From positions 6,811,799-6,875,798 of the forward strand of contig JAJVDF010000003.1 of NCBI GenBank assembly GCA_022410635.1: 64,000 nt of DNA, read 5' to 3'. The stretch is from Tretioscincus oriximinensis (lineage: Eukaryota > Chordata > Lepidosauria > Squamata > Gymnophthalmidae). The position numbers and the translations under genes are program-made. The notes beneath the pieces are model-generated. The model ran no database searches and was not told the DNA's origin. It worked only from the letters and a program-made list of their open reading frames with translations. Positions 54,640 through 64,000 of this stretch are shown one piece after another (within the stretch, counting starts at the first letter, position 1; every line of letters starts with the position of its first letter).

Positions 54640-55235
54640 AGAAGCAGCTGCCTCTGCACTCTGCAGACTCCAGTCCGCCAAAAAGGCGCAGAAAACGGGT
54701 TCAAGATGGCTTGGGAGTCACGCAGACCACGCTGTATCTTCCCTAGCGGCTCCGGCCGTCGACTCCCGGGCGCCCTCTGGCGGCGGGTGGTCGCGTGGCG
54801 AATGAGACCGCCGCCGGCCGGTTGGTCCTGATGCTGCGGCCGGGCGCGGCCAGGCCAGGGAGGCGTTGCCATCAGCGGGAGGGCAGAGGCGAAGCAAGTG
54901 GTCCGTCCGTCCAGGGCAGACAGCAGCTGCTGCAGCAGCCTTAGGCGGGCATCATGCTCCGCTGCGTGATCCACCGCGCCTGCAGCCTCCCCGTCGGAGA
55001 GAAAGGCGACAAGCGGAGCGACCCAGTGGCCAGCCTGACCTTCCNAGGTGAGCGCCTAATCGGGGGTCCCCCTTCTCCCCCGTCACCGTCTGAGGTCCCG
55101 CCGCTGGGGGGCGCCATGAGCCTCCATCTGCGTAGCACTGAAACCCCTCGGGGCGGGGGCTGGACGGGCTGGAGGCTCTTTGCTTCCGTGGTGGGTCGTT
55201 TCACTTCGGATTGCGATCCCGACCCGAAGTAAGGC
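54640..55235 (+). promoter_or_regulatory. DYSF: CpG island at the DYSF alternative promoter
   Basis: A sharply GC- and CpG-rich block ('ggctccggccgtcgactccc', 'ccgccgccggccggttggtc', 'gaggtcccgccgctgggggg') in an otherwise AT-rich intron. It surrounds the alternative first exon. CpG density falls away on both sides. No TATA box is obvious. This marks a broad promoter of the kind used in many tissues. Confidence 0.75.
54954..55047 (+). CDS. DYSF: DYSF alternative first coding exon (v1 type)
   Basis: ATG at 54954 gives M-L-R-C-V-I-H-R-A-C-S-L-P-V-G-E-K-G-D-K, then R-S-D-P-V-A-S-L-T-F-X and one base of Gly before donor 'gtgagc'. The block R-S-D-P-V-A-S-L-T-F is that of the human dysferlin_v1 first exon, transcribed from a second promoter in intron 1. 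It replaces the N-terminal strands of C2A and is known to change the calcium dependence of lipid binding. The X is due to an N at 55045 (codon 'cna'); human has Arg there. The phase-1 end matches the canonical exon. Placement in intron 1 agrees with the human gene. Confidence 0.95.
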
Positions 55236-55369
55236 TGATGCACGTAGACGCATGGAAAAAGAAGCGGATTCAATAAGCCTTATTGAGCCTTATTCTGGGT
55301 CCTGTCTTGGAATAGTCTGGAACCTCAATAGTCTACACTGGCATGTGGACTGGATAGCCAAACTCTACA

Positions 55370-55660
55370 TAAGAACGTAAGAGGAGCCCTGTTGAATCAG
55401 GACAGGGCCCATCTAGTCCAGGATTCTGTCTCACACAGGGGCCCACCAATTGCCCCTGGGCAAAAACTGCAAATTTCTGTTCTCGAGGCCCTGCAAAAGG
55501 CATTTCAGGAATACTGTTTCTCCATCTTGGAGGCAAACNATCTAGGCTGCTAGCTACCACCACCTCTTCTGGAAGTAAATTCCAGTGGCCGATGACCCTC
55601 TGGGGGAAAAAAAAACTTTCACTTGTCTGTCCTCAATCTTCTGCCCATCAGTTTCTCTAT
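55370..55660 (-). mobile_element. CR1 3' end, minus strand
   Basis: 'taagaggagccctgttgaat', 'catctagtccaggattctgt' and 'cacaggggcccaccaattgc', then 'ggctgctagctaccaccacc' and 'tctgcccatcagtttct'. Confidence 0.85.
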
Positions 55661-55907
55661 GCTGAGATAACGCAGAATAAGGCTCAGTGGAGACAGGACC
55701 TTAGAGGTGAAAGATGCAGCCCTGCATCCATGTTAAATTACTTTTAGCGCTTCTTCAATGAATTGTGTTCTTGCAGGAAGGCTTATTCGGGACTATAACT
55801 CGGAATGGGGACCTCCCACCTTCAGTGTAGACTATGGCAGTCCTCGAATGGTTAGTGCAAAGTAGCAATTCCGGGGGAGTGTCTACCATACTCTGAACCA
55901 GCATGTG

Positions 55908-56055
55908 AACATAAGAACATAAGAACATAAGAAGAGCCATGCTGGATCAGGCCACAGCCCATCGAGTCCAGCATTCTGTGTCACACAAAGGCCCACCAGA
56001 TGCACCTGGGCAGTCCGAACAGAGGAAAGCAAAATATGCTGCTCCTGTTCGTGGG
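55908..56055 (-). mobile_element. CR1 3' end, minus strand
   Basis: 'ataagaacataagaacataa' and 'ggatcaggccacagcccatc' to 'cagaggaaagcaaaatatgc'. Young-looking copy with a triplicated 'cataagaa' tail. Confidence 0.88.
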
Positions 56056-56237
56056 AAGTAATTTGAGATGTAATCTGGAATAAGGTCCAGTGTAAACATG
56101 GGAAGGTGCTGGAACTAGTTGTCTTGAGAAGGGCTGTGGCCATGGCATTGATAAACTTTATTGAATGGCTCTACCAGTGATCCTTTAATTTGGATCACGT
56201 TATGTCCAGGGCAAATCAAGTGGAGTAGCAGAGTATC

Positions 56238-56560
56238 AACACTAGAAGAAGAAGAGAAGAAGAACTCGGTTCTTATACCCNGCTTTTCTCACCTTTCAAA
56301 GGGACTCAAAGCGGCTTACAAGGATATAGTTATTGCCCGAAGGCTCACATTCTATCTTTCCCACCAGGCTATGGTGGTTCCCATGTATCTACTTGCAGTC
56401 AGTTGCAATTTCTTGCAATTCATGCTTTCGAATAGCTGGGTTGGCTAGAGCTACAGGCTAGTGGAAGGTGCTCAACCCTCCCCACTTCCAACACAGGGCT
56501 TCAAAACNCGATCTCCCAGGCGAGAGACGAATTCCTAAGCAACTGAGCTGTCCGTGCCTG
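56238..56560 (-). mobile_element. tRNA-headed SINE, minus strand
   Basis: It starts with the reversed TTC tail ('gaagaagaagagaagaagaa'), then 'aaagcggcttacaaggatat', 'tcttgcaattcatgctttcg' and ends with the reversed tRNA-like head ('atctcccaggcgagagacga', 'aagcaactgagctgtccgtg'). Same family as 62986-63292. Confidence 0.82.
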
Positions 56561-56582
56561 CTAGAATCAACTACTAGAATCA

Positions 56583-56765
56583 ACTTCAGTGGAGTCCTGC
56601 TGAGCGGGGCCACGACTGATCTAGTCCAGCATTCTGTCTCACATGATGCTCACCAGTTGCTCCTGAGCATCTCAAGCCAAAAGAGGAGATAAAACCTCCA
56701 CTGCTTTCAACTCCTACAAATGGCTATTTAGAGGCCTGCAGCTTATCTTTTCAACTGGGGGTCGG
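56583..56765 (-). mobile_element. CR1-like 3' end, minus strand
   Basis: 'gagtcctgctgagcggggcc', 'actgatctagtccagcattc' and 'catctcaagcc' mark a diverged CR1 end. Confidence 0.65.
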
Positions 56766-56848
56766 TATCACAACATCACTTCTCCATGGACCCAGTCTCC
56801 ATCCAGACTGCTTACTCTTACCACTTAGTAAAGGTTTCTTTAAGCTGC

Positions 56849-56985
56849 ATCCACACATCACTTATTTATTCCACTGTAACTGGATATTCCACAATAAAGC
56901 ACTGTATGGACTGGTTTATTCCAGAATATCCATGCTTTATTGTGGAATATCCAGTTATAGTGGAATAAATAAGTGATATGTAGAT
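56849..56985. mobile_element. Near-perfect hairpin MITE
   Basis: Arms of about 55 bp (56849-56907 and 56931-56985) are inverted copies with roughly four mismatches. Core 'tggatattccacaataaagc' faces 'gctttattgtggaatatcca'. The loop is about 23 bp. A deleted relative is at 11150-11275. Confidence 0.8.
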
Positions 56986-57632
56986 CACTTGGTCTCCTAG
57001 CCCAGGGGTCTCACCTTAGAGACTTACAAGAAAAAGCAGCAGATTGGGTGAATGGATGCATTTAGTGATCTCCGTCCATCTGTTTATCCATCTATTCATC
57101 TGGGCTATTTCTGAGCTATTTCTTAGTCTTGTTCAGTTTGGTNTTTCTCCTGGCACTATTTCTCTGTCACTAGTCTTTCTCTGGGCCCTATTTTTAGATT
57201 TATCTCGGAATAGGGGCCTGCTGTCTTCATGGTAGTGCAGGACCAGGATTAGACCTAAATTCAAGTCTAATCCTAACTCTGACCCATTCCTGGCCTGAAC
57301 TAGCATGTGGATGGCAGGGCCCTATTTTGAGATATAACCCAGAATAATGCTCAACGTGCCAAAGCCAGAAGGCTAAGAAAGCTTTACTACAGTAAACAGA
57401 AAGCTGGCATTGGCTTCCGAAGTCCTGCAAGACAGGGAGGGAACTGACTACCCCCAAGGCTCAGCACTGATGTTGGAATTCAGGCTACCTCCTTTTGTTT
57501 TGGATAATCTGCAGGTAGGATTATCACTCCCCAAAATAGATAGAATAGGAGTCTGAAACTTTAACAGGTGTGGAAAAGTGATTCCCACCACCAAGATGCT
57601 GCAGGCATTAGAAGTTGCACTTAGTGAGAAGG

Positions 57633-58412
57633 CATGAATGGCTTAGTCGGTTAAGTGCCAGTCTTTCATCTGAAAGATCGGGTTTTGAGGCCTTGTATCG
57701 GACATGGAGAAGGGTGAGCACCTTCTGCTAGCCTGCAGCTCTACCCAACCCAGACATTTGAAAGTATGAATAGGGAATCACCCCAGCGTGATGAGGGGTG
57801 ATCTGATTGAAGTGTACAAAATCATGCATGGGATCGACAGGGTGAATAGAGAAAAAATGTTTTCTCTATCACACAACACCAGGACCAGAGGGCACTCCTT
57901 GAAACTGTTNGGTAGAAAAATGAGGACAGACAAAGGAAAGTATTTTTTCACCCAGAGGGTCATCGGCCTGTGGAATTTACTTCCTGAAGAGGTAGTGGTA
58001 GCTAACAGCTTGGATAGTTTCAAGACAGGACTAGGCAGGTTTATGGACACCAAAGGTATAAATGGATACTAGGATGGATGTCTGGATGTTGCCTCTGGGA
58101 TGGAGCAACAGGCAGGACTCCTGAAATACCATTTGTAGGGAGTCATGAACAGGAGCATATTTTGCTTTCCTCTGTTTGGACTGCCCAGGTGCATCTGGTG
58201 GGCCTCTGTGTGTGACACAGAATGCTGGGATAGATGGGCTGTGGCCTGATCCAGTATGGCTCTTCTTATGTTCTTATGTTCTTATCATTCTCATAGAATG
58301 TGAGCCTTAGGGTAAAAATAATCTTGTAAGCTGTTTTGAGTTTCTTTGAGTGAGAAAAGCAGGGTATAAAAACCCAATTCTTCTTCTTCTGCTGCTGCTT
58401 CTGCTTCTTCTA
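57633..58412 (+). mobile_element. tRNA-headed SINE split by a CR1
   Basis: SINE head 'ggcatgaatggcttagtcgg', 'ttaagtgccagtctttcatc' and 'agatcgggttttgaggcctt' runs to about 57778. CR1 occupies about 57788-58285. The SINE end resumes with 'atagaatgtgagccttaggg', 'aatcttgtaagctgttttga' and '(ttc)n' to 58412. The order shows the CR1 insertion is younger than the SINE. Confidence 0.8.
57788..58285 (+). mobile_element. CR1 3' region inside a SINE
   Basis: The coding edge M-R-G-D-L-I-E-V-Y-K-I-M-H-G at 57788, then 'caacaccaggaccagagggc', 'ggtcatcggcctgtggaatt', 'ggacactaggatgg'-type text and the tail 'cttcttatgttcttatgttc'. One N at 57910. Best example of the subfamily repeated through the window. 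Confidence 0.9.
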
Positions 58413-58464
58413 TTAAAGTTGCAAAGTCCTATCCCATTTTTGTGGGAACTCTAGTTGCAGGGGA

Positions 58465-58712
58465 AGAGGGATGAAAAGTAGTAATAAGAATCTGGTTTTT
58501 ATACCCCTCCCTTCCACACCTGAATGGGCTCAAAGCAACTTACAATGTTATTTTTTCCCCCAAATGCTTACTTCTATTTTATATCCCTCACCACTTTTTC
58601 AAACAACTGTGTTGGCTGAAGCTAAAGCCAGTAAAGGATGTTCATCCTTCTCCATGACCAAACTCTGATATCTCTGTTGAAAAACTGACACTCTTAATNG
58701 TTGCACCAGCAT
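58465..58712 (-). mobile_element. tRNA-headed SINE, minus strand, diverged
   Basis: 'aagaatctggtttttatacc', 'ctgaatgggctcaaagcaac', 'ttacaatgtt' and, at the far end, 'ctctgatatctctgttgaaa' correspond to the SINE in reverse with many changes. Confidence 0.55.
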
Positions 58713-58954
58713 ATGCCTCAAGAACAGAATGATACTCAAGGATGATTATCCCAAGAAGGATTGAAACAGAGGGGTAGGTTTGGTGTATTTCAAGGGGGGT
58801 GGCAGACAGGAACTTTCTCTCTAGTGCCCCACAATATCCAGAAATGTCCTTTCAATTTACCTCCTTTACCTCTTTTATTTTTATTTTACCTCTTTTATCA
58901 TTTTACCTTTGGCTGAAGAAATGTCATCTCTGCCCCTAATTTTAGATAATGTTT

Positions 58955-59300
58955 TATGCTGTTTTAATATTTTATTTATTTTATTTATTTGCACTTGTAT
59001 CTCGCCCTATACCCGAAGGTCTCAGGGCGCCCAACCATAGGATGGTGCACATGGCTTTTGTTGCTTTATCCACAACAGACACCCTGTGGAGTAGGTGGGG
59101 CTGAGAGAGTTCAAATAACTGTGACTGGCCCAAGGTCACCCAGCTGGCTTTCATGCAAGAGTGGGGAATCGAACTGGGAAGCTACCAGGTCCAGCACTCT
59201 AACCACTACACCAAACTGGCTCTTAATATTGCATTGATGTTTTACTGTTAGCTATCCTGAGACCTTCAGGTATAGGGCGGGGTATAAGTATAAATAAATT
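58955..59300 (-). mobile_element. Second tRNA-derived SINE type, minus strand
   Basis: On the minus strand it begins 'agagccagtttggtgtagtg' and 'gttagagtgctggacctgg' (A box), then 'cccagttcgattccccact' (B box), followed by 'agctgggtgaccttgggcca' and 'gtcacagttatt'. This is the common squamate tRNA SINE. It is embedded in an L2-like 3' tail ('gctatcctgagaccttcagg', 'tatagggcggggtataagta') at 59245-59300. Confidence 0.75.
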
Positions 59301-59469
59301 AAATAAATTAAATAAATCTGCTTATGGATGCTTTANTAGGGAAAGTGGAAATGAAGGTGCCAGGACATAGCTGGTGTCCTTAAGAAGATGAGGANTTGGA
59401 GAAAGGAGACCTCAGGGTCCCATGCTTATCAGGTCTCTACCAGTGCTTGAGCAGCAGGGGCTCTGTTGT

Positions 59470-59690
59470 ATCGATAGCAACTAAGATGGATCTCTTGATA
59501 CTGCCTCTGGGATGGAGCACAGACAGGATTCCTGAAATGCCATTTGCAGGATGTGGTGAGAAGGGAATGCTTTTAATTTCTTCTGCTTGAGAAGGAGCAA
59601 CTGGTGGGCTACTNGGGGAGGCAGAAAGCTGGACTAGATGGGCTATGGCCCCATTCAGCAGAGCTTCTCTGATGTTCTTAAGTTCTTATG
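59470..59690 (+). mobile_element. CR1 3' end
   Basis: 'gatggatctcttgatactgc', 'ctctgggatggagcac', 'aagctggactagatgggcta' and the 'ttcttaagttcttatg' tail. Subfamily like that at 45075. Confidence 0.78.
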
Positions 59691-62089
59691 TAGGTGGCAT
59701 CACTCATGTATGATCTCATCAAGGAGGTTCTACAGTGACCCAGATCTATGAAACGCTCCATCCACTGGAAATTTGTGCTTATAGACTATCGTGGAGGACA
59801 AGTATATCTTGGAGATCCAGATACTGCCTCCATGATGGAGAGGCAGGAAAGCTACCTCTAGAAGTTATTTCAAGGGAATCAAAAGCAGTTGAAGATTTTG
59901 CCTTTGGGTGGATTCACACTGAGCATTACTCTGGTCTATACCATGGGACAGGCCGTGACCATCTGCTAAAATACATTATATGTGCTGTAACAGGTCCCTA
60001 AAGCACATTACCAATAGAGGACAATAAACAGCCCCNCATTTTGTCACAACACCATTAAAAACATATTATCAGCAGTGTGTTTGCATATATGAGATATCTG
60101 CTTGGTCAGAGAAATGACACTCATGCCTTCAAAGAGCAGCTTTACAAGCATTTTTAAAGTTCAGCACTTCAGCAAGGACATCTCTGAAGGAGCCTGCAAA
60201 GTCAGTTTGGGAGCTGTCCACAAAGAGGTGCTAAATTTCAGAAAGCTCTTCGAAGGCACCCATCATACGTAGCAACCCTCTGGGATTTGCACAGGAACAC
60301 ACGTCGTTCCCCTTCTAATGTGAGCCAACGTTTTCCTTATGAAATCAAGCTGCAATGTCTGCATCTTTTTGTTTATTTATTTGTACTTTACAAATATTTT
60401 ACCCTGAAATCCACTCTAGCCCACCCCCTCTTGACCCGTGAAGACAATCCAAGATTCATATCAAGCTGTCTTGTCCTCCTTGGGTGAATGCTGGTGGGTC
60501 CTCCTGCCTCCCTGTTTTGAGCCTATATTTAGAAGCCAAGAGAATTAAATGTCTGAACACATGCCTAAAAGTAGACCATAATGTCCCTTAACATGGAAAA
60601 AATAGGCAGAGCTATTTGCCCAATCAGGGATAATATGATTAAACAGGAAATTAGGCTTGGGATTGATGAAATACTGGATCGATTTACTTATGAGTCTTTC
60701 CTGGAAAGAGTTTGTCAACATTTCCTGCCAAAATTCTTCTGCTCTGTTTAAAAGCATTGCTTAGAATCTGATTACCATCTGGAGGTTCAATAAAGNAAAA
60801 AAGATAAGGAACATGGGAAATCTGCATATGCAAAAGAGGAAATATTTGCAAATACATCATGGCCTTTTTTCCCCTTTTCCCTCTGGAAGTCAAGAGCTTG
60901 CTCTTCCTCTGGCCTTTCCCATTAACTAAACATCTTTCAAAAACATTCCAAAACAAATCTTTTTTTTCCCTTTCTGCTTTGGGTACTGGACAAGTCACTT
61001 AGCAAAGCAAGCCTCCTGGCTCAGTTACGTCTTTGCAGTTCCAGCAATTCTTTTAAAAAATATTGTTATGCTTGTCAGCAGAGACTTGACTTTGAGTGAC
61101 CATATATAGTAGCCCTCTGTATGGTGCTGGGCTCTGAGAAAGGGGATGTGGGGAAGCAGCCTGCTGGTTGGCTGATCCAACCAGTCCAGGCTTTTGCCAN
61201 AAGGGCTTCCCTGGAGACTTTTGGCACTGGAGTGACTCCTATTGTTCTGTCTGGGGTTTAAAATGCTCTTCCTTTTCCTTTTCCCATTTCTAGCTAAGTG
61301 GAGGTACACCCAGGGGCCAATTTCTGAGCCAATGGAGCTGTTTGCAGGGCCTCAAAAGCCCCTTGAATTTTCTTTTAGTTTTGCTGCCTCTATTCCTGTT
61401 TAGGGAGTTGAAAGAGAAAGCATGAACTAAGGATAAATAATATGTAGAAACTTCAGAAAAGGTACCGTCTTTTGGAATGGACTGTGGAGTTGCTGGTGCT
61501 TTCAAAATAAGGAAAAGGCCAGTGGCGGCTGGCCTCTGTGTTCGTGAGGTTCGGCGAACACTCAGAAATTAAAATCAATGATAAAATCTCAAGAGGAGCT
61601 GCCAACAAATAAAAATGTTCCAGGCAGGGGTCGCCGATCCCAGAACCAATGGGAGGGCTGCTTAGGAGGGGCTACAGAGCCTCAGTCACCGTAGAGGTGC
61701 CATTTTATATTGACATTCAGCTTGCAGACAGAGAGAAAGAGACTGGTAAGTGTTTGAATGTGTCTCCTTCCAGCCGCTTTCCTAACTTTGCTGAGCCTGG
61801 AGGAACCTGCACCCCCGCCCCAAACTGCACCAGCCGCCACTGGAAAAGGCCTAGATTTGGGTGTGTTTGTGCTAAGGCTACCTTGCAGGGTTGTTGTTCT
61901 CAGTGTGGCTGGCCAGAGGAAAAGCAAGTGCCACCATCCCAGCTGGTCCAAAGCATGGGGAAGGAGCAGAATCCCCTAGGCTACACTGTGTGGAGGACAG
62001 GTGGTTCAGGTACCTTACTTCTCAGAACTATATTTTGATTAAGAGCAATTTGAGAAAAGACGCACAAAACCAGTTCTGTTTCATAAGTT
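59691..62089. other. DYSF: DYSF intron 1, unassigned
   Basis: No exon or named repeat is supported. 61500-62040 is richer in GC and holds overlapping Cys/Pro-rich frames on both strands ('agccgctttcctaactttgc', 'gaacctgcacccccgcccca') that could be part of an unrecognised repeat. Confidence 0.35.
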
Positions 62090-62285
62090 CTGTAGCCTCC
62101 GGGATGGAGCAACAGGCAGGACTCTTGNAATACCATTTGCAGGGAGTCACGAACAGGAGCAGCATATTTTGCTTTCCTCTGTTCGGACTGCCCAGGTGCA
62201 TCTGGTGGGCCTCTGTGTGACACAGAATGCTGGACTCGATGGGCTGTGGCCTGATCCAGTATGGCTCTTCTTATGTTCTTATGAT
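62090..62285 (+). mobile_element. CR1 3' end
   Basis: 'gtagcctccgggatggagca', 'acaggcaggactcttg', 'cactgcccaggtgcatctgg'-type text and 'ctggactcgatgggctgtgg' with the tail 'ttcttatgttcttatg'. N at 62128. Confidence 0.88.
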
Positions 62286-62985
62286 GCTGGTCTTTTAAAC
62301 CTTCAAAAAAAAATCAGGAACTTCCAGATCTGCCCCTATGGAGAATAGTACAAACACTTTATTTGTTTTTTTGTTTATTTCCACAACCAGGGGGCTATCA
62401 TACGGAAGACCCTCCTACGTATCCACACCCTTTTAATGAGTGAAGGAGGTGAAACTGTCAGGACCTTAGAGTGTGGGCAGTTACATATGGGAGGAGGTGC
62501 ACTTTAATGTGATTACGGCAGCGCAAGAAAAATGTAAAACAAACACAAAAACATAACATTGCATGACATTGCTGCTTCAGTCAAAAGCCAGGTTAAACAT
62601 GTGCCAATTCGCTTATGATGGTAATTGGCCAGGCCAAAATCAGATTTGGGGAGAAACAATTGGCTTCCGATAAGAGCAACTGTAGCTTATGTACAGAGAC
62701 CCAAAAACTGGGATTTAATGACTAACGGGGTAAAATTAGTTCAATTGAAATTAAAAGCTGAAAAGGGTGCAACAGGACAGATATACAGTATTCATTGATA
62801 AGGAGAGGAATGTAAATAATTAAAATGTTTTATTACAGAAATGGGAAGAAAATCCTTCATGGAAGACAGAAAAAGTAAAAAATTAATTGAACAAAATAAT
62901 GACAAAAAATCAACTAGAATAAAGGAAACTAAACTGGAAACTATAAATGGTATAGAAAACCTTTGATTGTAAGACACTATAAGCA

Positions 62986-63292
62986 GGCACGGATAGCTCA
63001 GTTGCTAAGGAATCCGTCTCTCACCTGGGAGATGGGGTTTCAAAGCCCTGTGTGGTATATGGGGAGGGGTGAGCACCTTCCACTAGCCTGCAGCTTTAGC
63101 CAACCCAGCTATTCGAAAGCATGAATTGCAAGAAATTGCAATGGACTGCAAGTAGATACATGGGAACCACCAGAGCCTGGTGGGGAAGATAGAATATCAG
63201 CCTTCGTGCAAAAATGCCCTTGTAAGCCGCTTTGGGTCCCTTTGAAAGGTGAGAAAAGCGGGGTATAAGAACCCAGTTCTTCTTCTTCTTCT
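62986..63292 (+). mobile_element. tRNA-headed SINE (most complete copy)
   Basis: About 307 bp. Head: 'ggcacggatagctcagttgc' (A-box-like) and 'gagatggggtttcaaagccc' (B-box-like). Body: 'agctattcgaaagcatgaat', 'tgcaagaaattgcaatggac'. End: 'cttgtaagccgctttgggtc' and 'gaaaagcggggtataagaac', then (TTC)n. The tail resembles Bov-B-type LINE ends, as in the squamate SINE family, suggesting mobilisation by such a LINE. Confidence 0.85.
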
Positions 63293-64000
63293 ATAATAAT
63301 ATTAGATAATACTCATATGCGATGTAAGATTTTTGGAAGGCAATTATAGCAATGGTAAATCAGATTTTAAAGAGAAGTATTGTCTGGAGGATAAAGTGAT
63401 GTCCATGTAAAATTTGTTTATTAGAATCTTTGAATACAGCAGCCCAATAGTACGAAGTTGGAAAGATGATACTAAATGGAATTTTCAAAACTAAATACGA
63501 TACGTGTAGGAAGATACGAATTTTGTATTATTAAGAAACAGAAGTTTACATGAATTAAGGTCTAAGTATGATGTAAAAAGAAGAGGTCCAAGATGTTATG
63601 TTTATGTTTCTACTAGAATTGGGTGGTCCATCTCATAAGAGAGTGTGAAACCATCTTTCCCTTGTACAATAGATGGTTGTAAATACATTTAACGTCCTGG
63701 AAGGGGGTAGGGATAGAGTTGGAATAGGAGCGGTTGGATGTAGCATGTAGTAGTTTTGTTTTTTACATATTATATGTAAAAGATACAAATGAACTGATCA
63801 CTGCCTTGGTAGCCAAGTTCTGTTCTATTGTGATAAGGCTAAGGAGACAGTAAAAAACATGTTCCTTTGTTTGTTTGTTTGTTCATGTTTTGCTGGTTTG
63901 TGTTGTGGAATATGCCTAATGAAAGAATTTAAAAAACCCCATCGTTCGTAGTGCACACTTTAGTGGGAAAGCTATTCCTCCATAGTCTGGAGGCTGTCAC
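63293..64000. other. DYSF: DYSF intron 1, AT-rich, nothing recognised
   Basis: No exon, RNA gene or named repeat. A short 'tttgtttgtttgtttgttca' run is at 63867-63886. Confidence 0.5.

Noticed and set aside
61649..62220. Cys/Pro-rich frame of about 129 codons in DYSF intron 1
   Set aside because: Three overlapping frames are equally open, one runs into a CR1 end, and no domain or splice signal supports it.
48056..63292. SINE heads as functional tRNA genes
   Set aside because: They have only A- and B-box-like motifs, no complete cloverleaf, and carry SINE bodies and TTC tails.
55048..64000. Search for DYSF exon 2 (expected to begin V-K-K-R-T-K)
   Set aside because: No such coding sequence with splice sites was seen, so exon 2 is taken to lie beyond the window.
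1..64000. CRISPR arrays, operons or prokaryotic genes
   Set aside because: Spliced vertebrate genes and vertebrate retrotransposons fill the window; no spaced direct-repeat array was seen.

Overview
This is a vertebrate nuclear window. The repeat content (CR1 and L2 LINE ends, tRNA-headed SINEs with TTC tails, a DIRS retrotransposon, a SPIN-like hAT piece) and the gene content point to a squamate reptile, most likely a lizard. There are no prokaryotic features. Two syntenic genes are readable, both on the + strand: the 3' two thirds of ZNF638 (NP220) and the two alternative first exons of DYSF (dysferlin). The same order is known from human 2p13.

Layout. 1-9005: intronic sequence of ZNF638 holding a three-deep repeat nest (1271-2108) and an old, decayed DIRS1-like retrotransposon from about 3340. 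One part of that element, a 334-codon gag-derived reading frame (3892-4893), is intact. A strong splice acceptor stands directly before it and a poly(A) signal follows it. 9006-34144: sixteen ZNF638 exons whose splice phases join without a break into 1,323 residues up to the stop at 33713-33715. They encode two matrin-3-type RRMs, a large Ser/Glu-rich exon, the acidic V-T-V-D-E repeats and the C-terminal matrin-type zinc finger. 35031-40995: a structurally complete DIRS element (inverted terminal repeats, gag, RT/RNase H, tyrosine recombinase, internal complementary region) in the intergenic space. Its gag and RT are broken and its recombinase frame is open. 41000-49400: intergenic sequence rich in CR1 copies. 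49439-49526: canonical first coding exon of DYSF. 49527-64000: DYSF intron 1, containing the alternative first exon (54954-55047) inside a CpG island and many CR1 and SINE copies. DYSF exon 2 is not in the window.

Main point of interest. The open gag segment can be joined to the same upstream ZNF638 exon, in the same phase, as the constitutive exon at 9006. Reading frame is lost on both sides of it, with 11 in-frame stops in the 178 codons before the acceptor. This is the pattern expected of a captured terminal exon, and it resembles the known mammalian LAP2alpha (TMPO) and ZNF451 cases, where a DIRS1-like gag became an alternative exon. A second theme is a family of self-complementary repeats flanked by 11-13 bp direct repeats, whose transcripts would fold into long hairpins.

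All homology statements rest on recognition of protein motifs and repeat sequences by eye. No database search was run.
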